Shown here one piece after another: positions 28,855-39,420 of a DNA stretch of 64,000 bases. Positions within the stretch are counted from its first letter, which is position 1; each line of letters begins with the position of its first letter. Where the stretch lies: contig CM043955.1 in assembly GCA_014529385.2 (NCBI GenBank), positions 140,062,206-140,126,205 on the forward strand. The letters are read 5' to 3'. The DNA is from Adiantum capillus-veneris. Its lineage: Eukaryota > Streptophyta > Polypodiopsida > Polypodiales > Pteridaceae. Position numbers and translations under genes: made by a program. The notes beneath the pieces are model-generated. The model made no database searches, was not told the DNA's origin, and saw only the letters and a list, made by a program, of their open reading frames with translations.

Positions 28855-31800
28855 ATGGCTAACAACAACACATATGTGTTCAAGATGTTTGTTGTTGAGG
28901 ATAGATTGGATGGGGCCAATTACCCTATGTGGGCTTACATGATGCAACATGTTCTTGTGTCAAAGGACGTCTGAAATATTGTGCAGAGCATTGATGTACG
29001 TCCCAGTTCTGAGGATATAGGCGACGTTGACGATGTTGCAAGGATTGTTGCTATTAGAGTTGTTTTGCCTACGGTAGAACAAGCTCATTGGGATGTAAAG
29101 GATGCACATGCTCATGCGTTGATTGTGTTGTCTGTGAAGCACACCATTACTCCTCACGTTCGTTTAGCGAAATCTGCAAAATAGACTTGGGATATTCTAG
29201 CAGGTCTTTATGCAAGCCGCAATGAAGCTAAAATTGCTTTGTTGCTGCGTAAAGAGCTGGAATTGAAGATTATGCATGAGGAAGATGATATGGACACTTT
29301 CCTTGCTGATGTCAAGGATATCAATGAGCAAATTATTTCTGCAGGTGAAATCGTTTAAGACGGTTCCCTTGTTTAGAATGTTCTTGATGCCTTACCAGAT
29401 TCTTATTAGACTTTTGCTAGTACTTGGAGACTTATGACCCAAGGAAATCCTGAAATTTGTCAAGGTTGATGCATTATGCACATTGTTGTTGCAAGAGTTA
29501 CTTTCCCAAAAAACAGGACTAGGCAGCATGCAGTTGAACATGCTTTTATTGCTTCTCAAAGAAAGGGTGGTAACAGCAATGCAGCCACTTCTTATGGTTC
29601 TGCTGCGAGTGGCAAAACTTTTGTTCCTAATGCTTCTGCTGGCAGCAATTCGTCTGGAAATTCTGGTGATAAGGGCAAAAAGAAGATGCGTTGCCAATAT
29701 TATAAAGCTACTGATCACTTGATCAAGCAGTGTCCTAAGTTGAAGGCCAAAGAGGCTAAGAAGAAAGAGGGTGGTTCCACTACAAATGCAACCATTGTTG
29801 AGTCTTCTGTGAAAGGAGACTGTGATGATGATGTTGATGCAGAATGGGCTTTTAGTGCAGAGTGCACTTACAATCCTGTTGTCCATGATGCATGCATGTC
29901 AGTTGCTACAGATTCACATGTGTGGTATTTCAATTGTAGTGCTATAAAGCACATGACCTCAAATCGTAAATTGTTCACCTCTCTTGAGTTTGTCCCTCGT
30001 GGAAATTCAGTCACTTGCGCCAACAAAATGCCTCTTATCCGGTTCAGGGGGTTGGAAAGATTGTGCTTACTGTGCTATAAATGAAAGTTCTTTCACACTT
30101 TTTGATGCACTTTATGTACCTGGGATCAAGAAGAATCTTTTGTCTGTATTTGCACTTGCTAGACTTGGACTTGTAGTCAAATTTGTGGATGACAGATGTA
30201 CAGCTCATGATCTCAGTTTTGCTGATGAAATTGTTGCATCTAGCCTTTTGTGTTGTGGGCTGTATAAGCTCACTTTGTATGACAAGTGTGGACAAAATTT
30301 TGCAAATGTAGTTGCAGATTCAAGGGCTGTTTCATATGCAAAACGGTGGCATACACTTTTTGGGCATCTGAATTTTGCCAGTTTGTTGCGTTTACAGAAA
30401 TATGATATGGTTGCTTCTTTGCCGCCTCTTGAAGCACATGTCAAACATGTTTGTGAAGGCTGTATTTTGGGTAAGATGCAGCATTCGAAGTTTCCAAAGG
30501 ATGGTTCAGTTAGGGCCACATGCAGGTTGCACCTCGTGCATAGTGATCTTTGTGGGCCCATGCAAACTCCGTCCTTTGGCAATTACCTTTACTTCGTGAC
30601 TTTCATTGATGATTACTCCAGGCATGCATGGGTATTTTTGCTTAAAACGAAGTTCGAAGTTTTTATGTACTTCAAACAATTTCTGGATATGGCTGAAAAT
30701 GTATCGAAATGTACTATGGGCACCCTCCGTTCCGATCGAGGGGGGGAGTATATGTCTCATGAATTTAATGCATTTCTGGCTAGTCATGGGATAAAACACC
30801 GATGTACAGTGCCTTATACACCTCAGCAAAATGGTGTTGCTGAGAGGAAAAACGGGTCACTTACGGAAATGGCACGATGTATGGTCAAAAGTCAAGCTTT
30901 GCCGCATTATTTTTGGCTTGAGGCCATCATGTCTGCCACTTATGTACTTAACAGGTGTCCTATGAAAGCTTTACAGTCTATTACTCCATATGACGCATGG
31001 CATGATAGAAAGCCTTCTATTGAGCACATGCGTGGTTTTGGCTGTTTGGCATATCCTTTGGTGCCACAAACACAGCGCAGAAAATTGGATGATAAGGCTT
31101 TCAAATGTATTTTTTTTTGCTATAGTGCTGAAAGCAAAGGTTACAGGTTTTATCATCCGCAAACAAAGTGTATTTTGGTTTCACAGGATGTAGTATTTGT
31201 GGAAGATTCTTTTCAGCCCTTGCTATCATGTACTAGAGACAGTAATGTAAGCTTACATGAAATTTATGACACTTTGTTGCCTCTTTTTAGTGGTGGAAGT
31301 TTGAATGTAAATTCCAATGAGGCAAATGTACAGCCTATGGGGGGTTTCAAAAATGTTACAGCTCAGCCTATTACTGATGTAGATGTACATGATTCATTGA
31401 TGAGGAGGCTGCAAATGAGCAGGCTAGAGGTATGCCAAAATGGCTGGTGCATACATTGCGTGACAGTACATTGGATGCACCTTTGTCTAGTCGTACTTGT
31501 TCAGGCTCTGGCTATGCATCAGATTGTTATGCTTTGGTTGTGTCTAGCTTACATGATGTTGAGGAACCTCTGTCTTTTGATGAAGCACAAAATTCAGAAA
31601 ACTGGATGGCTGACATGCAATTAGAATATGATGCACTTATAGAAAATGACACATGGACTTTATGTGATTTGGCAAAAAGGCCATTGGTACGAAGTGGGTT
31701 TACAAGTTGAAACGCAATCCGGATGGTGAGATCGATCGCCATAAGGCTCGACTTGTTGCAAAAGGGTTATGCACAGCAAAAAGGCATAGATTATGAAGAG

Positions 31801-32015
31801 ACTTTTGCTCCCACTTGTTGTATGACTACTATGCGTTTTCTATGTGCATTGACAGCTCATTTTGGTTGGGATGTACATTGATCAGACATTGTTACTGCTT
31901 TCTATAATGGTGACATATTTGAGGAAGTTTATGTAACGCAGCCTCGCGGTTTTGTCAAGAAAGGACAAGAGAACAAAGTGTGAAGATGTAAGAAGGCTTT
32001 GTATGGGTTGAAGCA
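28855..32015 (+). pseudogene. C1 gag-pol, 5' part: gag, protease region, integrase, start of RT
   Basis: The ATG at 28855 begins MANNNTYVFKMF with the copia Gag phrase DRLDGANYPMWAY. Stops interrupt gag, for example in VSKDVxNIV, KSAKxTWDI and DSYxTFA. The knuckle is degenerate, CQYYKATDHLIKQC at about 29691, with Tyr for the second Cys. The protease motif is lost (WYFNCSAIKHMTS at 29923, where DSGA is expected). Integrase is well kept after a frameshift near 30050: RWHTLFGHLNF, CEGCILGKMQ, DLCGPMQ, FIDDYSRHAWVF, RSDRGGEYMS, PQQNGVAERKN. RT starts from about 31560 (NWMADMQLEYDALIENDTW) and stops at LYGLK, where T1 is inserted. Confidence 0.92.
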
Positions 32016-32246
32016 TGTGCGCGTCTGTCGCACGTGTCAATGCAATGAACTTGTCAATACACTGTGTGCGAGCCACAAATGTCTCAAAGCACGCAACTAG
32101 CCTAAACTAGTAAGCTCAAAGATGACGATGGTGTGTCACTCACCGCTCTATGCTTGCTGTCGTGGAGGATTCCTCGCCGCGAAGAAGAGGGAGACGCCGC
32201 TACGCCGCGCTCAACCGCTTCGTCGTCGTCGTGCCGTCATTGCAAT

Positions 32247-32310
<64 letters not shown>

Positions 32311-32620
32311 GCATACACACACAGACACAAGGAGATGAAGAAGAAGAAGATGGAGATGGAGCAAGAGCACTCTTCAATTGCACAAATGAAAGAATGAGTG
32401 AATTTTGGGTTTAGTTGACTTTTATATGAGCTCGTCCCATTCACACTTGGGCGCCCATGCTTAGCCAGCTAATCCCTTGAATGTTCCAGTTAGAGTGCGC
32501 CTCTCATCGGCGATCGCTCTTACCTTTTTCCTATTGGACCGACAAGCCCGATACCTGACTCTACCAAATAAATAATACGGAGTCCGTCTTAGGTGATAGG
32601 AATGTGCGTGAGGGTTAACA
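32016..32620 (-). repeat. T1 3' LTR
   Basis: TGTGCGCGTCTG ... GAGGGTTAACA, 605 bp. It contains a (CT)n tract at 32248-32309 followed by CATACACACACAGACACAAGG. The tract bordering it inside, TGCACCCCTTCC, reads GGAAGGGGTGCA on the minus strand and serves as polypurine tract. Confidence 0.93.
32248..32309. repeat. (CT)n microsatellite in the T1 3' LTR
   Basis: About 31 CT units. The same place in the other LTR has a short CT run followed by a long (CA)n run (47650-47689). Confidence 0.95.
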
Positions 32621-34009
32621 TGCACCCCTTCCTAATGTAGATTCCGTCCTCGGAAGCTATTGAGTTGCTCGTTCATCGAGGTGGAAGAGCATTTGAGATG
32701 AATGTCCTTAGCCTTCTTCAGTCATTGCAAAATCAAACAACATGGCACAATAATTGCATTCTCATATACAATTAAAAAGCATATGCAGTTGTAGGCAGAC
32801 AATTTGATTGGTAACAGAATTTTAAACCAGTTGTCAGCAATAAACATTAAATTGCAATATAATCAAACGCAGAAACAGTTGTAAAGATAAAAAACTAAAC
32901 AAGTCTGGGGTCGCTAATTTAACAGTCGAAAGGCACTAAAGATCGACTATTAATACCATGGGTAAGCTTCTCAATTTTCTCTGGCCAATTAAGTTGTTTA
33001 ATCACGAGAGCCAAGTATTTCATGTTCGAAGGCTGACTAGAGGCTATACCTAGAAGACCTTGTAGTTAAGCTACGATAAAAGGAGTTTCTCATGAAATCA
33101 TCACCTGACTGATTACCTTTTCTTTGACCCCCCAAAGTCTTTTCACAGTGATTCAATTTTGATGTGTGTGCTTATTTTGTATGCCTTGGGTTTTTTGCTT
33201 TTCAAGGAAAAGCGCCCACACTGGAAACCTCTAGGGCTCTAGTACCATAGGCGATACATGTGAGTGAAGTACCAAATCAAGCTGAGATTTCTCTTTCAGC
33301 TTAAGATTTTACATTGTGGCACTTTAATTTTTTTGTTTGTTTGTTCGTTTCCAACATTTTAATTTTGTAACTTTGGGGGTCATATAACACTATTACCCTC
33401 CCCAGGCTCATCACATTAGTAAACTCCCTTTATAATACTTAAGCTAAAGGTCAATAGGGACTAAGCCCACTATAAAGCCCTAGTACATTTCACACAATGC
33501 TGTCTAAATCGGATTAAGAACCTAAGTAACCATTTATTATTAGGAAGGCATTCCCCATGGTATTAAGAGAAGATCTCTAACGCCTAGCTTGGTCAAACTA
33601 GTTTAGTCTGACTGCTTGATTTTTAAACCTAGAGAAGTGCTTATGAAAAAAAATTACATTGAATTTAATGTTTGGTACTAAGAAAATGCGTCGAATATTA
33701 TCCCACCAATCATAATTAAAGCAGACAAACATAGATGCAAAAAAGATAAGGGACTATGCTAATGGATAAAAAACACATGTTTGTGTTGATAATCTCACTT
33801 GAAGAGTGAATGAGAGAAAGATTCCATGAAGGTCCAAATCCTTACCACAGCAACACGTTCCTGTACACACTATGAAACACAAAGAATGACTCTAGGAGGC
33901 ACATCAGTGGGAAGAAAGAACTTTGCTAATCACTAAACTCTAAAAGAGAAACACTCCTATCGTACTAATCCTAACTACCCTCCATCACTCGAATGATGAG
34001 GATCAAAGG
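32621..34009 (-). other. T1 3' non-coding region
   Basis: Between the end of the T1 coding region and the 3' LTR no frame of interest is open on either strand. A long untranslated region at this place is common in Tat-clade elements. I see no env-like sequence. Confidence 0.45.
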
Positions 34010-34239
34010 TGTTTGATGACATAGGTTTCTGTTTCAGTGTATCGGATGTGAATGTGTAGGTCTGGGTCAATGTGTTGACTTTTATTGTGCATACTCGTTT
34101 GCTAATTGCTCTTGCTCTTTATTAGTTTTGTTTTTTATGAGTATAAGGCTTTATATATACATTCCCTAAGATTGGGAGATTGAGAGGTCAGGGAAGAAGG
34201 TTGAGAGGGGAGTGAGTGAATGATGACTGTCAACAAACA
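34010..34239 (-). repeat. LTR-like fragment with adjoining polypurine tract, inside T1
   Basis: TGTTTGATGACATAGG ... GACTGTCAACAAACA has near-inverted ends (TGTTTGATGA against TGTTTGTTGA). On the minus strand it carries a TATATATAAAG box near 34152 and an AATAAAG signal. It is immediately preceded there by AAGGAAGGGGGGAG (34240-34253), a typical polypurine tract. It looks like the 3' LTR of a small minus-strand element whose other parts I cannot find. Flanks AAAGG and CTCCC do not match. Confidence 0.45.
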
Positions 34240-34511
34240 CTCCCCCCTTCCTTGGGTAGATCATACCGTTTGAAATGTGCTCGTCACCCTTTGAAACCAA
34301 TTGTTCCAGTTGGTAATAGGTGAGGATTTTTGCCATTAGTTTTCTATTACCTTAGGTGCCTCGTTGAGTTGCAAGGGTGGTAAGGTACTCTCCTAGGATC
34401 GAACTTGAAGTGGTTCATCAGGTGATTCTTGAACACTGGGAGGTGTGGATTCCTTTGTAGCTTTATGGAGGTCCACTATTGTAGGTGGAGGCTATGGAGA
34501 AGCTTTTACCT

Positions 34512-35457
34512 CTATGGATGCATTACATGAAGAGCTAGAAGCTTCAAGGGACTCCCCCCTTCTCTTGAGCTAGGTGGAACAAATTGTTCTTTCTTCGGTA
34601 CCCAAACTAGCTCTGGAGCGGGTGTGTAGCATTTTGTGATTTTTTTCTTTCCACGATCGTCAATTTGTTTTAGAGCTACAGGATTGGGCGCACATGGGTC
34701 AGGTGACAGGTAAGAACACAATCTATGTTTTGGCACCCAGATTTGATCATTTCCTTGATAGTAGCCTTGGGCTTCCGATAGTCGTTTAGGAATCCAACGC
34801 AACGTTTCTTTACATTTCTTGGGGCTAATGGGACATCTCTTACTAGGCTCCTGTCTTTTAGCACTGGCTATGGTCGCTAAAGAAGCTTTAGGAACCCACT
34901 TATATGTTTTCTTTGTTATATTGGGATGGGTCTCGTGTGTCTCAAGCTTTATTTCAACTACATCAGTTGAAGCTTTAGAGAGTTGGGCTATGGAGACATA
35001 TGATTCAACCTCTTGGATATGCAATGTTTTGGGTTTTATTTCCTTAAGAGGCAATATCGCAGGGACTATGGCTTGAGTGGCAGGGCTAAGAGTTGGTTTC
35101 TGTGTTTTGACACCCCCTGTCCCCCAATCAATAGTGCATTTGGTCGCTATCATCCACGTGCGTCCTAGGTTTATATTATCCTCCATAGTTCCAACAGGCA
35201 TGACCAAAAAGTCTTAAGCTACAACCCCAGATTCCAAAAACCGTAGTTTTTCTCTTGCTGACACTCTTATCTTGGATAATACTCTCAGATAGAGGTGGCT
35301 TCCCTAACTGACACCACACCCCATACGATAGCAAATTATATTTAGCACCCGTGTCCAATAAGGCGTTATATAGCATTTTTCCATAGGCGTTGTTTAGCTC
35401 AATAGGGTATCATAGAGGTGTGTCAAAGTCCAACTAATCCTCGTCGGTTTCAACATG
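34512..35457 (-). pseudogene. T1 C-terminal extension: second retropepsin-like domain and four WVPK motifs
   Basis: On the minus strand, downstream of integrase and in the same frame, ELNNAYGKMLYNALLDTGAK leads into NLLSYGVWCQLG and, after a frameshift near 35210, MPVGTMEDNINLGRTWM and ATKCTIDW. DTGA plus a later LGRxWM...ID is the layout of a retropepsin-like fold. The element's ordinary protease at 45550-45290 has ILDGGAGVSIV, LPIGMLED and LGRPFM...HDW in the same order. From 34900 to 34590 a basic region carries KWVPK, RWIPK, IWVPK and VWVPK, with Trp at residues 104, 138, 157 and 202 counted from 35207. Two or three stops lie between this region and integrase. A second protease here is unusual; function unknown. 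Confidence 0.6.
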
Positions 35458-35511
35458 GAATGCATGTGTAACTCCAAAGTTAGCCTCTCGTTGGCATCTT
35501 ATGCGTTGTTG

Positions 35512-36476
35512 TCACTCCTTAGCCTCAGCTTGAGCTTGTATCTTCTTCAATTCTGTTTGTGCCTTGGCTGCCTTTTTTATATGGATGGCACGTAGCTCCT
35601 CTTGGCTTAAAGGATCATAGTATCTTTTAACTTTGCTCCCATTGAGGAATCCAATGGCTTCAACCCCATCAAGAGTCTCCACACGAATGGTTCCTTGTGG
35701 GGTGATCTCACATACTCTATATGGTCCTTTTCCCGCATATTTTAACTCTTTCTTTTCGTTACGCACTCCATACATAAGGACTTTATCACCAACATTGATA
35801 TCTTTGTTCTTTAGATGACAGACAAACCATTTCTTCCTCCTATCTTTCTCCACAAGTACATTTTGCACAGCTAATTGCCTCTCTTCATCTAGCCTTTCAA
35901 GGATATATAATCGCTCAACTAAGGGGTTACCATCCAACCTTCTTGAGAAGCTACTCAAAGACTAGGAACGACAAACTCCCATGGCATAACCGCTTCTTGG
36001 CCATACACCATCTTAAATGGTGTGCAGTTAATGGAAACTTTGTACGCAATACGATAAGCCCATAGAGTTGATGTAAGCTTTAAATCCCAATCTGTGTGAT
36101 GAGCTTCCACCATTTTGGTCAAGATAGAGATTAAGGTCTTGTTGATGCTCTCAGCTTGGCCATTTGCTTGTGGATAAAAAGGTGTGGACTTATGGTGAGC
36201 TATCATAAAGTTGGTAGTGAGTTCTTTTATTACTCCATTTATAAAATGAGTACCATTGTCACTCACAATCTCAAAGGGACAACCAAATCTTGTAATAATG
36301 TTCTCAAAGAGAAACTTGGCAGTTGACCTCACATCGGTCTTACATGTCGCCCTGGCTTCCGCCCACTTTGTCACATAGTCAGTGGCAACGATAATATATC
36401 GAGATTGAGTTCTACGAGCGGCCGAACTAATTGGGCCTACTAAGTCCAAACCCCATTTTTCAAATGGTTGAGTCAC
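35512..36476 (-). pseudogene. T1 integrase
   Basis: The catalytic core is at 36476-35955: FEKWGLDLVGPIS, YIIVATDYVTKWAEA, a second Asp in IVSDNGTHF and a glutamate in ANGQAESINKTL. These are the D, D, E positions of retroviral-type integrases that insert cDNA. A stop ends this frame near 35955; the C-terminal domain continues in another frame (35958-35512), with VGDKVLMYGVRNEKKELKY and GPYRVCEI. The N-terminal zinc finger, upstream at 36620-36510, is degraded: one His and at least one Cys are missing around LFAKECQRYK. Confidence 0.9.
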
Positions 36477-36572
36477 TTTAACAAGATGTAAGGGTATCTT
36501 TTCCTTTCATTGTGTGATCTTGTAACGTTGGCATTCTTTTGCAAAAAGTGATGCATTCTTGAATAAGGTAGG

Positions 36573-37481
36573 TCACCAATAGCCTGATTGCAACACCCTT
36601 CTAGCTGTTAGTTTCCCTGAGAAATTTCCTCCGGCTATACCCATGTGGGCTTCTTGCAGTATGTATAAATACTCATCCTCACGGACACAATGTCTAAGAA
36701 TATCATCCTTCCCTAGCCTGTAGAGAGTTCCTACAATGAGAGAGTAAGGTTCACATTCTTTTAACAGTTTTCGAGCTATGTCCTTACGAAGCTCTTTGGT
36801 TGGAAAACCATTAACTAGAAATTTCACAATCTTCTCACTCCATTCAGGTATGGTTTCGACTAGGAATAGAGAATTATCAAGCAACTCATCATCAACTCCA
36901 ATAGGGGCTTCACCATTGGGTATGCGAGACAAATGATCCACCATGATATGTCTTTTACCAGGTCTCACCACAATGGTAAAATCAAACTCAAGGAGAATTG
37001 ACAACCATCGTGTAATTCTTCTCGTGGAACAAGGTTTATTTACTCGATACAACAAGGCTTGATGATCAACATAGAAAACAAACTTGTTGGCCAGAAGGTA
37101 GTAGAAAAATTTCTTCACTGCATAAATCATACATAAACCTTCTCGCTTTGTAGTGGTGTAGTTTCTCTTGGTATCATTCAAATGACGACTTGCAAAGCTA
37201 ATAGGATAGTCCATTTTATGTTCTCCTGGTTGAGGTAGAACACATCCAATAGAAAAGTTCGATGCATCAATATGCACATGGAAAATTACATTCCAATCGG
37301 GCACTTGTAGAATAGGAGTGCTAGTCAAGGTCTTTTTCAATGACTCATAAGCATGGTCACACTCCGCTGTCCATTGGAACTCAATAAGAAGCTTGTACAA
37401 AGGACGAGCTATCTCGGCAAAGTTTAAAATAAACCGTCGATAATAACCAACATGGCCCATGAACCTTTGAACTCCTTTATA
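36573..37481 (-). pseudogene. T1 RT C-terminus, RNase H and spacer
   Basis: This is the part of pol left of the C2 insertion. GVQRFMGHVGYYRRFILNFA is the RT/RNase H linker, and FHVHIDASNFSIGCVL starts RNase H. DHQALLYRVNKPCSTRRITRW and VDHLSRIPNGEAP follow. It is open for more than 300 residues, one of the better kept parts of T1. It joins 42657-43168 once C2 is removed, around the codons for the phrase before YKGVQRF. Confidence 0.9.
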
Positions 37482-37486
37482 GTTTG

Positions 37487-37765
37487 TGTAGACATGTAGT
37501 AGTGTTAGTGTGTATACGCGCTTCACCAGGGGCACTTTTCTCCCACCGGGTTTTTCCCCATGGACATCTGGTGTGAAAGTACACCTTATCTCTTAGGGTT
37601 TCATATAAGCTTTGTAGCTCTGAGTTTGTAAATACTCTATTATTCTAATACAGAGAGACAGACTACAGAGATCTCGTACACAAGCTTTGTGTCTTCTCCT
37701 TCTCCATCTTCTTCCTACTTTGAGTTGTTGTCTTCCTTCTGTTTCCTGTTTCATCATCTTCAACA
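37487..37765 (+). repeat. C2 5' LTR
   Basis: TGTAGACATGTAGTAG ... CATCTTCAACA, followed by the iMet priming site ATTGGTATCAGAGCTAGG. Confidence 0.96.
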
Positions 37766-38164
37766 ATTGGTATCAGAGCTAGGTGATTTCCAGAGCCTCT
37801 ACTTGCGTTTTCACGTCCGCGTGCGCAATCGCAGTTTTCAGGCAGTTTTCGGAAAATTTGCTCGTGGGAGCATCCTCGACGTTCTGGGAGTATTCTGAAT
37901 AGGCGGCTTGGAGTTTTACCCCCCTTTTGAAGCCGTTCGAGCCCTCAGAATTTTTTTCTGAGCAGCGTAGCAGAAGTTACTTTTCGGAGGCGTTTAGATC
38001 AAGAGGGTGTGCTTTTTGACAGATTTTCTTCAAGTAAACAGTTCTTTTGGGAAGCAGCTTGTCTTAGCTTTGTGCTGAGATTTTGTATAGAGTTTTGCTT
38101 GCATTGGAGAGGAGATTTGTGAATCTCTTGGAGGTTCTTTTGCTCTCTTGTGTGCATCCACATT

Positions 38165-39420
38165 ATGGCTCAATCTACGGAGAAAGAGATTTTTGGTGCG
38201 TTTACATCCGAAGACAAATTGGATGGTACCAACTATTCTCTTTGGTCTTTTATGGCCAAAAATGTTTTGGTTGGTAAAGGATTGTGGGATTATGTATTTG
38301 GAGATGAAGTTCGTCCAGGTAGCATTTCACCTGCCACACCTGGTCGTGGTGCAGCTGTTGGTGCAGAACCCTCACAAGTCACTCCAAAGCAAAAGAGATG
38401 GGATACTAAAGATGCACAAGCTATGGCCGTGATTGCCTTAACCATAAAGAGGACAATCACACCACATATCATATCTTGCAGAACTTCTGAGGATTCTTGG
38501 AACACTCTGCAAGCTATGTTTGGAGGAAGAAACGCTGCCAGAATAGAGTTTTTGAAGAAACAACTTGACAAAATACAGATGGACGAAGGTGACGATATTG
38601 TCGAGCATCTTACAAAAATCAGGGATTTAAAGAGCAATTGCTTAGCATTGATGAAGTGATTCCAGAGAAGGACTTGGTTTCCAAAACACTCAATTCATTA
38701 CCACCATCTTATTTGACTTTTCAGACTTCTTTGACTCTGTCTTTGCGAGCTAATCCTGAGCCTTTTCATTTTGAAGAGTTAGTGGCTTTGCTATTGCAGG
38801 AGGATCAATCACGTAAGAACAAGTCTTTACAGGTGGATGGTATGGATCATGCTCTTGTTGTACAGAACAAAAACAAGGGTAAAGAGAGTGCTCATCACTC
38901 CAAGTCTGGTGCAGGGCAGTCTTCAGAGAAGTCTAAAGGTGATTCCGACAAGTCCAAGAAGAAAGGTAAATGTCACTACTGCAAGAAACCTGGTCACTAC
39001 ATTAGTGAGTGTAAAAAGCGAATTGCTAAAGAAAAGAAGAAAGAGTCAAGTTTGGTTGTTTCAGCTTCTGGTGATTCTTCTACAGCTAAAGAAGAGTCTG
39101 CAAACTTTGTGCAGGATTCTTATGCTTTCGTAGTATGTTCAGATTTTTCTGCTTACAGTGTTGACGAGACACAAATGATTTGGTACTTTGATAGTGGTGC
39201 ATCCAGGCATATTACTTCAAGGGATGCAGCTCCAGCAGGAAAGAAGGTGACATGTGCAAATAATGCTTCTTATCCAATCAAAGGCGTTGGTAAGATTTTG
39301 ATTACCATTTCAGATGGTTCAGATTTATGCTTGCCAGATGTCTTATATGTTCCACGGATCAAGAAGAATTTATTGTTTGTATCCTCTCTTGCAAAAAATG
39401 GTCTTCGGGTCATTTTTTAG
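38165..39420 (+). pseudogene. gag: C2 gag and protease
   Basis: The start ATG at 38165 gives MAQSTEKEIFGAFTSEDKLD, with the copia Gag phrase LDGTNYSLWSFMAKN. A frameshift near 38640-38655 joins QGFKEQLLSIDE-type sequence to the next frame. The knuckle CHYCKKPGHYISEC (nt 38971-39012) is intact. The protease motif WYFDSGASRHITS is at 39181 and keeps DSGA. A TAG at 39418 and a TGA at 39445 stop the frame before integrase. Confidence 0.92.
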
